Of a stretch of DNA of 60,052 nucleotides, positions 1 through 9,202 are shown one piece after another. Source of the DNA: DATJLY01 sp035604195. Lineage in GTDB: Bacteria > Pseudomonadota > Alphaproteobacteria > ATCC43930 > CGMCC-115725. Under the pieces are notes generated by a model that had not been told where the DNA came from, searched no databases, and saw only the letters and a program-made list of their open reading frames with translations. Both the position numbers and the translations under genes were made by a program. Within the stretch, counting starts at the first letter, position 1. Every line of letters begins with the position of its first letter. The stretch lies in NCBI GenBank assembly GCA_035604195.1, contig DATNIY010000126.1, positions 1-60,052 on the forward strand, given 5' to 3'.

Positions 1-595
1 CGCCGAGCAGGATATCGGTACTGCCGCTGCCAATCTGGCTGTCGCGATCGACGACGGCCGAGTTGTACTGGTAGCTGCCGGTCGGCAACTTCAGACCGAA
101 GGTCACGCCCGTCGACAGGTCTTCCGAAAACCCGGTGTAAACGCCTCGGATCCGTATGTCGCCGAGATCGGACCAATGAGCCGTTACATCGTCGGGCGGA
201 GAGTTCGGAAAATTCTGGTCGGTCGTGAACTTCCGATCCCAATAGGGCACCTCGACCTGAATTCCCCAGCTCCGGTTGAACATGTATTGAAGCCCCGCAG
301 TGAAGAAGTTGGTACGGAGATCCTTGTCAGCATTGTTGGCGGCGGGCGCACCGGAGCTGCCACTCCAATTGATTGTCTGGTCCTGGTAGTCGTATTCGAC
401 ATACGCGGTGCCGCCCGAGTCGGTGGGAAACATCGAACTCGTGCCGACGTCAAAGACGCCGCAGCCGCAGGCGCAGGCCCAGCTGGCGGTTGGAGCGAAG
501 CAAAGCGAGGCGGCAAGGGCTGCGGCGCGAGCGAGGGCGAGACATGGAGCGCCGTCGCAAGCGCGGAGCATTGACGCGCGAATTGATCGATTCAT
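1..595 (-). CDS. Outer-membrane beta-barrel protein, cysteine-rich N-terminus (3' end outside window)
   Basis: This open frame reads from an ATG at 595 and runs off the window edge (198 codons visible). A signal peptide of about 45 residues, Arg-rich at its start and Ala/Leu-rich in its core, ends near TASWA. The mature start is unusual, ACACGCGVFDVGTSS. The rest alternates aromatic and polar residues as in porin-like barrels (AYVEYDYQDQ, GLQYMFNRSWGIQVEVPYW, TFGLKLPTGSYQY). The frame is preceded by the DUF2946 gene with a 67-nt gap on the same strand, so they are probably co-transcribed. DUF2946 genes commonly sit beside outer-membrane receptors in putative copper-linked loci, so a metal-linked transporter is inferred. 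The exact family is not identified. The ATG has only a weak Shine-Dalgarno (AAGG). Confidence 0.7.
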   Translation of the reverse strand, partial: MNRSIRASMLRACDGAPCLALARAAALAASLCFAPTASWACACGCGVFDVGTSSMFPTDSGGTAYVEYDYQDQTINWSGSSGAPAANNADKDLRTNFFTAGLQYMFNRSWGIQVEVPYWDRKFTTDQNFPNSPPDDVTAHWSDLGDIRIRGVYTGFSEDLSTGVTFGLKLPTGSYQYNSAVVDRDSQIGSGSTDILLG

Positions 596-662
596 TTCGA
601 GAAACCTTCGGTTTCAAAGCCAGCGAGTCAGCCTGCGAAAAGGCTGGCGGCTTATCCAAGCA

Positions 663-1064
663 TTAGGCCGAAGGAGGGGGCGCTCGCGACTGATAGGGTG
701 CGGCGAGGATTGACGCGGTTCGGGGGGCGATCGCGGCGGTAACAAGATCGCTTTCCACCACGTGCGGCAGCGCCTGGAGTGGCGCGGCGGGCGGCGCGAA
801 GGCATGGGCGGCGGCGAGGGCAACGCAAATCGGGCAGCCCGAGACCGCACCATGCAGGGGAGCCCGATGATCGCCCCGCGGCTGGCCCGAGACATCGTGG
901 AGACAGGTCGTCGCCGGGTCGAAGGCGTCGGCGAGAACCAGTTCCTCCGCCGCCATGGCGCGGATCTCGGCGGCGATGACGAACGGCAGGAAGATTTGGA
1001 TCGCAACCGCAAGCAGGCCGAGCCATGCGCCGCTCCTGCGACCGCGTCTGTGACGGATGCTCAT
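663..1064 (-). CDS. DUF2946 family protein
   Basis: The protein has 133 residues. It opens with a basic stretch (SIRHRRGRR) and one hydrophobic segment (LGLLAVAIQIFLPFVIAA) that is either a signal peptide or an anchor. The DUF2946 hallmark GCPICVALAAAHAF follows at about residue 75, then a Pro/Ala-rich tail. The Cys-Pro-Ile-Cys pair suggests metal or redox binding, but the family has no proven biochemical role. I chose the ATG at 1064 because the hydrophobic segment then lies close to the N-terminus; a 20-codon longer frame exists. It is the first gene of a likely two-gene operon with the outer-membrane protein, and a reasonable promoter lies just upstream. Confidence 0.7.
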   Translation of the reverse strand: MSIRHRRGRRSGAWLGLLAVAIQIFLPFVIAAEIRAMAAEELVLADAFDPATTCLHDVSGQPRGDHRAPLHGAVSGCPICVALAAAHAFAPPAAPLQALPHVVESDLVTAAIAPRTASILAAPYQSRAPPPSA

Positions 1065-1102
1065 CCGCTCGATCTTCCCGACGCCTGCTTGCGTCGCAAT
1101 TA

Positions 1103-1131
1103 ACCATAATCCCCGGCCACCCAACGCTCAA
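1103..1131 (-). promoter_or_regulatory. Candidate sigma-70 promoter for the DUF2946 operon
   Basis: On the minus strand, TTGAGC (1126-1131) is separated by 17 nt from TATGGT (1103-1108). Transcription would start about 35 nt before the DUF2946 ATG. The spacing is ideal and the hexamers are moderate. This is seen by eye only. Confidence 0.35.
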
Positions 1132-1258
1132 GCGAGTTGACGGCACGCCATGTCACACGAGTCGCCCGCCGGCCCCAAAATTATCTCAGGCAGCGCCATA
1201 AAACGGCCATGGTTCGACGTCATGCTGCTTGCCGAGGCCACAGTTGAGGGAGGCGGCA

Positions 1259-1435
1259 ATGCGGTCGTGGCGGATGACAGGGGAGCCGAGCCTCGATGAA
1301 TTGCTTGGCGACGAGATCGTAGACCAGGTCATGGAGCGCGACGGGCTCGATGCCGCCGCGATCCGCCGTCTGTTGCGCGAAATGGCGCAGCGCCTCGCCG
1401 CGCGGCCGCGGCAACTCTGCGAATCATGCTGCTGA
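1259..1435 (+). CDS. Small conserved-looking acidic helical protein, 58 aa
   Basis: The 58-residue product contains SLDELLGDEIVDQVMERDG followed by LDAAAIRRLLREMAQRL. It resembles a short alphaproteobacterial protein type built around a 'DELL-DPIV-VM-RDG-L-LL' pattern, of unknown function. The start is supported by GAGGGAGG about 6 nt before the ATG. A TTG 30 nt upstream is the alternative. The tail ends RQLCESCC, with three cysteines. Its last 12 nt overlap the 3' end of the convergent histidine kinase gene. No function can be assigned. Confidence 0.55.
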   Translation: MRSWRMTGEPSLDELLGDEIVDQVMERDGLDAAAIRRLLREMAQRLAARPRQLCESCC

Positions 1436-2833
1436 GCGACTCTCGGCGAGGCGCGGCACACTCTCTCCCTTCACCATCGGCACGGTGAGCACGGCCCTGA
1501 GGCCGGGCGCATTGTCCTCGAGCCAGCAGGCGCCGGCGTGGAGCCGCGCCACTGCACGCACCAGGCTGAGACCGAGCCCGTTGCCGGGCGTGCTGCGGCT
1601 GCCTTCGAGACGGACGAAGCGGTCGAACACCGCCTCGCGCCGATCGGCGGGAACGCCGGGACCGGTATCGATCACCTCGATCCGCACGATGTCGTCGGCG
1701 GCGCGCGCGGTCAAGGTGACCTTGCCGGAGGGCGTGTATTTGAGCGCGTTGTCGAGCAGATTGGCGAGCGCCTGCGACAGCAAGTGGCGATCGCCGCGCA
1801 CCGGCAAGGTCGCATCGGTCTCGACCGCGAGGGCGAGGCCCTTTTCGTCGGCGACCGGTTCGTAGAGCTCGGCGACGGTGCGGGCGATCTCCGCGAGATC
1901 GACGATCGCCCACGCCTCGCGCCGCGATCCCGCCTCGGCCTCGGCGATGCTCAAGAGCGCGTTGAAGGTCTGGAGCAGCCGGTCCGCCTCGGCGATGGTC
2001 TCATTCAGCGCTTCGGCATAGCGCGCGGCATCGGGCTTCTCGAACAAGGTGACCTCGAGCCGCGCGCGCAGCCGCGCGAGCGGCGTGCGCAGATCATGGG
2101 CGATGTTGTCGGTCACTTGGCGCATGCCCAGCATCAGCCGTTCGATCTGATCGAGCATGGCATTCAAATTCGCGGCGAGCTGGTCGAACTCGTCGCCGCT
2201 CCCCGAGAGCGGCACGCGCTGCGACAGATCGCCGTGGATGATGCGGGCGCTGGTGCGGTTCACCGCTTCGACCCGACGCAGCATGTTGCGCGTGATGAAG
2301 AGCCCGCCGGCGACGCCGAGCGCCAAGGTCGCCAGCGCCGACCAGGCCAGCGTTTGCAGGATGCGGCTGCGGAAGGCGCTGGCATCGCTCAAATCGCGCC
2401 CGACCAGCAGGCGATAGCCGCCGGGCAGCACGAAGACCGAGCCCAACGCATCTTCGGCTGCGCTGGCGCCGTGCCGCTGAAGCTCGACCGGAAAGCGGAT
2501 CCAGCCGGGGCGGATCTGGGTCGCGCGCGGCCATTGCGAAAGATTGCCGGCGAGGCGATGCAGCATCGGGTCGGTGATGAGGTAGAGCGCGTCATCGCCA
2601 TGGCCGGCGGCGCTGCGATCCTGGATGATCTCGATGAGGCCGGCGAGCCCGCGCTCCTGATATTGCTCGGCGAGGCCGCGCGATTCCGCATCGAGCGTCG
2701 CTTCGGTCTGGGTCTCCACGAAATTGGCGGTCGAGAGGTAGATGAAGACCAAAAGCGCCAGCACCGAAGTCGCGAACAGCGCGAAATAGAGCGCGGCCAG
2801 GCGAAAGGCGTTGGTGTGGAGGAGGCGCGGCAC
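1424..2833 (-). CDS. HAMP-domain sensor histidine kinase
   Basis: The 469-residue inner-membrane kinase has TM1 at about 11-33, a periplasmic sensor of roughly 130 residues, TM2 at about 165-185 and HAMP near 185-235. HisKA follows with the phospho-acceptor in NIAHDLRTPLARLR (His246), then an HATPase domain (ANLLDNALKYTPSG, DTGPGVP, GNGLGLSLVRAVARLHAG). It forms a pair with the response regulator gene directly upstream (4-nt gap) and should phosphorylate it. The architecture matches EnvZ/CusS/QseC-type kinases. The signal is unknown; the neighbouring DUF2946/barrel genes make a metal signal possible but unproven. The 3' end overlaps the small convergent gene by 12 nt. Confidence 0.9.
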   Translation of the reverse strand: MPRLLHTNAFRLAALYFALFATSVLALLVFIYLSTANFVETQTEATLDAESRGLAEQYQERGLAGLIEIIQDRSAAGHGDDALYLITDPMLHRLAGNLSQWPRATQIRPGWIRFPVELQRHGASAAEDALGSVFVLPGGYRLLVGRDLSDASAFRSRILQTLAWSALATLALGVAGGLFITRNMLRRVEAVNRTSARIIHGDLSQRVPLSGSGDEFDQLAANLNAMLDQIERLMLGMRQVTDNIAHDLRTPLARLRARLEVTLFEKPDAARYAEALNETIAEADRLLQTFNALLSIAEAEAGSRREAWAIVDLAEIARTVAELYEPVADEKGLALAVETDATLPVRGDRHLLSQALANLLDNALKYTPSGKVTLTARAADDIVRIEVIDTGPGVPADRREAVFDRFVRLEGSRSTPGNGLGLSLVRAVARLHAGACWLEDNAPGLRAVLTVPMVKGESVPRLAESRSAA

Positions 2834-2837
2834 CGCG

Positions 2838-3512
2838 CTACTCGGCGGCCAGGCGATAGCCGGCGCCGCGCACGGTGTGCAGCAGCGGGCGCTCGAAGCC
2901 CTTGTCGATCTTCTGCCGCAGCCGGCTCACATGCACGTCGATGACGTTGGTCTGGGGATCGAAGTGATAGTCCCAGACATTCTCGAGCAGCATGGTGCGG
3001 GTGACGACCTGCCCCGCCCGCCGCATCAGGAACTCCAGGAGGCGGAACTCCCGCGGCAACAGCTCGACCTCCCGGCTCGCGCGGCGCACGGTGCGGGCGA
3101 GCAAATCCATTTCGAGATCGCCCACCTCGAGCCGGGTCACCGCCTGGCCGCCGGCGCCGCGGCGCAGCAGCGCCTCGAGACGCGCCAAGAGCTCGGCGAA
3201 GGCGAAGGGCTTGACCAGATAGTCATCGCCGCCGGCGCGCAGACCCTTGACCCGGTCGTCGACCGCGCCGAGCGCGCTCAAGATGAGAACGGGCGTGCGG
3301 ATCTCGGCGGCGCGCAAGGAGGCGATGAGGGCAAGCCCGTCCATGCCCGGCAGCATGCGATCGACGATCAGCGCGTCATAGCCGCCGGAGACGGCCATGA
3401 AGAGCCCGTCTCGTCCCTCGGCCGCATGATCGACGACATAACCGCTTTCACTCAACCCCTTGACGACATAGGCCGCCGCTTCGCGGTCGTCCTCGATGAC
3501 CAGAACTTTCAT
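2838..3512 (-). CDS. OmpR-family response regulator
   Basis: The 224-residue protein has a receiver domain (MKVLVIEDD; phospho-acceptor Asp51 in LIVDRMLPGMDG; Lys101 in YLVKPF). It is followed by an OmpR/PhoB winged helix (DLLARTVRRASREVELLPREF, VDVHVSRLRQKID). The ATG at 3512 gives the canonical N-terminus; a longer frame adds 15 non-homologous residues. It is the first gene of an operon with the HAMP kinase and acts as its DNA-binding partner. The sequence is close to the CusR/CopR/TctD-like group, but the target genes cannot be told from the sequence. Confidence 0.92.
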   Translation of the reverse strand: MKVLVIEDDREAAAYVVKGLSESGYVVDHAAEGRDGLFMAVSGGYDALIVDRMLPGMDGLALIASLRAAEIRTPVLILSALGAVDDRVKGLRAGGDDYLVKPFAFAELLARLEALLRRGAGGQAVTRLEVGDLEMDLLARTVRRASREVELLPREFRLLEFLMRRAGQVVTRTMLLENVWDYHFDPQTNVIDVHVSRLRQKIDKGFERPLLHTVRGAGYRLAAE

Positions 3513-3615
3513 GCGCCAAGGTTCCTCGCCGGCGACGATACCGAGCCGACGCCCCACCGAAAAGGGCAGGGGCGGCCAACCCCGACGTGTAAATGGGGAG
3601 CGTCAGCCGAGACCG

Positions 3616-3699
3616 TCAGGTCAATGTCGCGAGGAGAGCGAGCGCCCAGCCGATCGCGAGGATGGCGAGACTCTGGCGGTCGATCGGAAAATCATCCAT
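3616..3699 (-). CDS. Possible 27-aa single-span membrane peptide
   Basis: A short frame begins with an ATG preceded by a strong Shine-Dalgarno (GGAGGGG about 3 nt upstream). It encodes 27 residues: a polar start (MDDFPIDRQS) and one hydrophobic helix (LAILAIGWALALLATLT) up to the stop. It lies in the 273-bp gap between the acyl-CoA dehydrogenase gene and the response regulator, on the same strand as both. The length, charge pattern and ribosome site fit a bacterial small membrane protein. It has no recognised family, and a chance frame cannot be ruled out. Confidence 0.4.
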   Translation of the reverse strand: MDDFPIDRQSLAILAIGWALALLATLT

Positions 3700-3785
3700 G
3701 GCCCCTCCGCTGCGTTGGATCGGCAGCGTAGTCTACGAACAAAAGAAGAACAAGGGCGATTTGCCAAGGGTCCGGGGAGAAGCTC

Positions 3786-5024
3786 CTATCCGCTCTGGGC
3801 CGCCGCAGCGCTCCGCGCCTCAACTGCCTTGACCTCGGCCCTGGCGATGGCGCGGAGATGAACCTCGTCGGGGCCGTCGAGGATCTGGAGCGTGCGGCCG
3901 TTGGTCCAGATGTCCGCGAGCGGCGTGTCCTGGGTCAGGCCCTTGGCGCCGAAGACTTGGATTGCGCGGTTGGCGATCTGCACCTGGACGCGCGGCACAA
4001 TTACCTTGATGAGCGCGACCTCGCTTCGCGCCGCCTTGCTGCCGTATTTGTCCATGAGCCAGGCCGCCTTGAGCACCAAGAGCCGCGCCTGCTCGATCTC
4101 GATGCGCGAGAGCGCGATCCATTCGCGGATGGTGCCGTGCTCGTGCAGCATCTGGCCGAAGGTGCGGCGCTCGAGCGCGCGGGCGATCATCAGCTCCAAG
4201 GCGCGCTCGGCGGCGCCAAGCGAGCGCATGCAGTGATGGATGCGGCCGGGCCCGAGCCGGGCCTGCGCCAAGGCGAAGCCGCCGCCCTCCTCACCCAGCA
4301 GATTGTCGAGCGGCACCCGGACATTCTCGAACAGCAGCTCGCAATGGCCCTGCGGCTCGCGGTGATGCATGACCGGCGGATTGCGCACGACCCGGAGCCC
4401 CGGCGTGTCGCGCGGCACCAGGATCATGCTGTGGCGGCGATGCCGCTCGGGCCGGTCGGGGCTCGACAAGCCCATGACGATGAAGATCCTGCAGCGCGGG
4501 TCGCCGGCGTTGGTGATGAACCACTTGCGGCCGTCGATCGCCCAATTGCCGCCGTCGCGGCGGATCGAGGTGCGGATGTTGGTCGCGTCCGAGGAGGCGA
4601 CGTCGGGCTCGGTCATGGCGAAGGCGGAGCGGATGCGGCCCTCGAGCAGCGGCGCGAGCCATTGCGCCTTCTGCGCCGGTGTCGCCGCCAAGTGCAGCAG
4701 CTCCATATTGCCGGTGTCAGGGGCGTTGCAGTTGAACACCTCGGAGGACCAGGGAATCCGCCCCATTATCTCGGCGCAGGGCGCGTAGTCGAGGTTCGAC
4801 ATCTGCGTCCCCGGCTCGTCCGGCTTGAGGCCCGCCAGAAACAAGTTCCATAGGCCCTCGGCGCGGGCCAGGGCCTTCAACTCCTCGATGAAGGGCGGCG
4901 GGAAGACATGCTCCTGCTCGACGATGCGGGTGTAATCGGCCTCGCGGGGCGCGATATGCGCGGCCATGAAGGCTTTGAGTTGAGTCTGGATCCGCTGCGA
5001 TTTTTCCGAGAACTCGAAATCCAT
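3786..5024 (-). CDS. Acyl-CoA dehydrogenase
   Basis: This 412-residue flavoprotein oxidises an acyl-CoA to the enoyl-CoA. The family segments are in order: an N-terminal helical domain (MDFEFSEKSQRIQTQLKAFM), the FAD-binding signature AFAMTEPDVASSDATNI, WAIDGRKWFITNAGDP, and the C-terminal helices with QVFGAKGLTQDTPLADIW and ILDGPDEVHLRAIAR. It resembles the long-chain or 'FadE-like' dehydrogenases with an ILDGPDEVH end. The ATG at 5024 follows GGGGAGGCCGGAA, which favours it over an upstream start. The gene is monocistronic and divergent from the SUF operon. Confidence 0.9.
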   Translation of the reverse strand: MDFEFSEKSQRIQTQLKAFMAAHIAPREADYTRIVEQEHVFPPPFIEELKALARAEGLWNLFLAGLKPDEPGTQMSNLDYAPCAEIMGRIPWSSEVFNCNAPDTGNMELLHLAATPAQKAQWLAPLLEGRIRSAFAMTEPDVASSDATNIRTSIRRDGGNWAIDGRKWFITNAGDPRCRIFIVMGLSSPDRPERHRRHSMILVPRDTPGLRVVRNPPVMHHREPQGHCELLFENVRVPLDNLLGEEGGGFALAQARLGPGRIHHCMRSLGAAERALELMIARALERRTFGQMLHEHGTIREWIALSRIEIEQARLLVLKAAWLMDKYGSKAARSEVALIKVIVPRVQVQIANRAIQVFGAKGLTQDTPLADIWTNGRTLQILDGPDEVHLRAIARAEVKAVEARSAAAAQSG

Positions 5025-5146
5025 TTCCGGCCTCCCCGACGGCGCTTTCCGGCCAAGATGCGGCATCGCGGCCGGCCTGTCCACGGGCGGCAAAAATAAG
5101 GGTTGCAGGGACTTGAACGTTGCGGTTAAGTGCCGACCTATTCCGT

Positions 5147-5163
5147 ACTAGGTTGGTCCTAAT
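5147..5163. promoter_or_regulatory. Candidate operator for the Rrf2 regulator of the SUF operon
   Basis: An imperfect palindrome is centred on TAGG-TTGGT-CCTA (5149-5161), and the outer bases 5147 A and 5163 T also pair. It lies 20 nt before the rrf2 ATG, in the 158-bp divergent gap with the acyl-CoA dehydrogenase gene. Its position suits autoregulation by the Rrf2 protein. The match to a published box has not been checked. Confidence 0.4.
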
Positions 5164-5182
5164 TTAGATTTCCGGTTCGCCG

Positions 5183-5640
5183 ATGATCATTCTGAGCAAA
5201 CTTGCCGATTATGGCGTGATCGTTGCCACGCATCTCGCCGCCCATCCGGAGCGGCAGATTACGGCAGCCGCGCTGGCCGCTGAGGCGCGCCTGCCGCGCG
5301 CCACCGTCGCCAAGCTGCTGAAGGCGCTCGCCCATGGCGGCATCGTCGCGGGCGCGCGCGGTGCCACGGGCGGTTATCGCTTGGCGCGCGCGGCGAGCGC
5401 GATCTCGGTCGCCGAGGTCGTCGCCGCGATCGACGGCGCGATCGGCGTCACCCAATGCTCGATCCACGAGCCCGGCTGCGAGCGCACGACCTATTGTTCG
5501 ACCCGGCCGCATTGGCGCCGCATCAACGACGTGGTCGGCACGGCGCTCGCCGCGGTGAGCCTCGCCGAAATGCTGCCGGGCGGGCTTTTCCTCGCGAATC
5601 CTCCGATCGAAGCCACCAAGACCTCGGAAGCCATTGCGTC

Positions 5641-5644
<4 letters not shown>
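5183..5644 (+). CDS. Rrf2-family Fe-S-responsive regulator of the SUF operon
   Basis: The 153-residue protein has an N-terminal winged helix (ILSKLADYGVIVATHLA, LPRATVAKLLKALAHGGIV, ARGATGGYRLARAASAIS). It carries three cysteines at 92, 99 and 105 (QCSIHEPGCERTTYC), placed like the Fe-S ligands of IscR. It matches the SUF-operon Rrf2 regulators that sense cluster supply. It is the first gene of the operon and overlaps sufB by ATGA. Autorepression relieved by loss of the cluster is the likely mode, inferred from the family. Confidence 0.88.
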
Positions 5645-7092
<1,448 letters not shown>

Positions 7093-7135
7093 AGGTCAAT
7101 TTCTGCAAAACGAACCCAAAAGGGACCCGAAGTTG

Positions 7136-7885
7136 ATGTTGGAAATAAGGAATTTGCACGCGCAGATCGCCGAGGGCCGCAAGATCCTCAAGGGGATCGA
7201 CCTCGCGGTCGGGGCGGGCGAGGTGCATGCGATCATGGGGCCGAACGGGTCGGGCAAGAGCACCCTTGCCGGCGTGCTCGCCGGCCGGCCGGGCTATGTC
7301 GTGAGCGAAGGGAGCATTCTCTACGAGGGCCGCGACCTCACGCCGCTCACGCCCGACGAGCGGGCGCGCGCCGGCATCTTTCTCGCCTTCCAATATCCGG
7401 TCGAGATTCCCGGCGTGAACAACATGTATTTCCTGCGCGCCGCCTTGAACGCGGTGCGGCGCGAGCGCGGCGAGGCGGAGCTCGACGCCGGGCAGTTCCT
7501 CAAATCGGTCCGCGCCAAGCTCAAGCTCCTGGAGATCGAGGACGATCTCTTGAAGCGCGGCGTCAATGTCGGCTTCTCCGGCGGCGAGAAGAAGCGCAAC
7601 GAGATCTTTCAGATGGCGATGCTCGAGCCCAAGCTCGCGCTCCTCGACGAGACCGACAGCGGCCTCGACATCGACGCGCTGCGCCTCGTCGCGGGCGGCA
7701 TCAACAAGCTGCGCTCGCCCGAACGCGCCATCGTGCTCATCACCCACTACCAGCGGCTGCTCGATTACGTCGAGCCTGACCGCATCCATGTCCTGAGCGA
7801 TGGCCGCTTCGTCATGTCCGGCGACAAGAGCCTTGCGGCCGAGCTCGAAAAGCACGGCTATGCCACGTTCGGGACTGCCGCCTGA
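7136..7885 (+). CDS. sufC: SufC, Fe-S assembly ATPase
   Basis: This is a 249-residue ABC-type ATPase without a membrane domain. It has Walker A GPNGSGKSTL, Q-loop region AFQYPVEIPGVN, signature FSGGEKKRNEI, Walker B LALLDETDSGLD and the switch ITHYQRLLDYVEPD. It binds SufB and SufD and powers conformational changes during cluster assembly. The ATG at 7136 has AGGGA upstream; a TTG one codon earlier is possible. It sits between sufB and sufD in the operon. Confidence 0.97.
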   Translation: MLEIRNLHAQIAEGRKILKGIDLAVGAGEVHAIMGPNGSGKSTLAGVLAGRPGYVVSEGSILYEGRDLTPLTPDERARAGIFLAFQYPVEIPGVNNMYFLRAALNAVRRERGEAELDAGQFLKSVRAKLKLLEIEDDLLKRGVNVGFSGGEKKRNEIFQMAMLEPKLALLDETDSGLDIDALRLVAGGINKLRSPERAIVLITHYQRLLDYVEPDRIHVLSDGRFVMSGDKSLAAELEKHGYATFGTAA

Positions 7886-7894
7886 GGCGCTGGA

Positions 7895-9202
7895 ATGACG
7901 AATTTGGTGAAACCCGGCACGGCGCCTTACCTCGCGGCCTTCCGCGCCCGCGCGGTCGAGGCGGAGCCGCACTGGCTCAGCGAGCAGCGCGATGCGGCGC
8001 TGGCGCGATTCGCGGCGTTGGGCTTTCCGACGCGGCGCGAGGAAGCTTGGCGCTTCACCGATTTGCGGCCTTTGGAGAGCGCCACTTTCCTGCCCGCCGA
8101 GCAAGGCGCCGCGCTTGCGCCGGAGCGGCTGGCGCCGTGGCGGCTCGACGGCCCCACGCATCGGCTGGTCCTGGTCGCGGGACGCTTCGCCCCCGAACTC
8201 TCCGAGATCGGCCCGCTGCCCGAGGGCGCCTGGCTGGCGTCAACGGCGCGCACGCTGGCCGAGCGGCCCGATCTGGCGCGCCACGCCTTTGATGAAACAG
8301 ATACCGGCGGCGGGCAGCCCTTCGCCGCGCTCAATGCCGCGCTCTTCGCCGACGGTTTCGTGCTCGCGCTCGACGAGGGCGTGGCGCTCGACCGTCCGGT
8401 CGAAATCATCCATTACGGCCAGGCGGCGGCGCCGGCCTCGCTGCATACCCGGAGCGCCGTGCTGCTGGGCGCACGGAGCCGGGCGACGCTGGTCGAGAGC
8501 TTCGCCGGGGAAGGTGCCTATTGGACCAACGCCGTCGCGGTGGTCCGGCTCGGCCCGCAATCCGAGTTGCGCCATCTGCGGCTCCAGGACGAGGGCGCCG
8601 CCGCCATCCATTTCGCCGCGATTCGTGCGACGCTGGGCCGCGCCGCGCAGTACCGCAGCTTCACGCTGACTGTGGGTGCGCGGCTATCGCGCTCCGACGC
8701 TTTCGTGCGGCTTGACGGCGACACGGCGCAATGCAGCCTCGACGGCGCATTTCTCTTGCGCGGCGATAGGGAGGCGACCACGGCCACCTTCGTCGATCAC
8801 GTCGCGCCCGGTTGCGTCACCCGCGAACTCTTCAAGGGCGTCGTCGGTGACCGCGCGCATGGCGTCTTCCTCGGCCGCATCGCAGTGCGGCCCGATGCCC
8901 AGAAAAGCGACGCGCATCAGCTCAACCGCAATCTTCTGCTGAGCCCGCGCGCCGCGGTCGACACCAAGCCCGAGCTCGAGATCCTCGCCGACGACGTCAA
9001 ATGCAGCCACGGCGCCACGGTCGGCGATCTCGACGAAGCCGCGCTCTTCTATCTCCGCGCCCGCGGCATTCCGGAGGAGGAGGCGCGCCGGATGCTGATC
9101 GAGGGTTTCGTCGTCGATGCGCTGGAGCGGATCGAAGATCGGGCCATGCGCGACCATTTCGCGCGGCACCTCGGCCGCTGGCTGGCGGGGGAGCAGCGCT
9201 GA
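7895..9202 (+). CDS. sufD: SufD, Fe-S scaffold subunit
   Basis: The 435-residue paralogue of SufB forms a heterodimer with it on SufC. Recognisable parts are RREEAWRFTDLRPL near residue 48, the beta-helix core (SAVLLGARSRATLVESF, HLRLQDEG), GVFLGRIAVRPDAQKSDAHQ, and the C-terminal LSPRAAVDTKPELEILADD with KCSHGATVGDLDEAALFYL. It starts 9 nt after sufC. Its TGA overlaps the sufS ATG (TGATG), so translation is coupled. Confidence 0.96.
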   Translation: MTNLVKPGTAPYLAAFRARAVEAEPHWLSEQRDAALARFAALGFPTRREEAWRFTDLRPLESATFLPAEQGAALAPERLAPWRLDGPTHRLVLVAGRFAPELSEIGPLPEGAWLASTARTLAERPDLARHAFDETDTGGGQPFAALNAALFADGFVLALDEGVALDRPVEIIHYGQAAAPASLHTRSAVLLGARSRATLVESFAGEGAYWTNAVAVVRLGPQSELRHLRLQDEGAAAIHFAAIRATLGRAAQYRSFTLTVGARLSRSDAFVRLDGDTAQCSLDGAFLLRGDREATTATFVDHVAPGCVTRELFKGVVGDRAHGVFLGRIAVRPDAQKSDAHQLNRNLLLSPRAAVDTKPELEILADDVKCSHGATVGDLDEAALFYLRARGIPEEEARRMLIEGFVVDALERIEDRAMRDHFARHLGRWLAGEQR

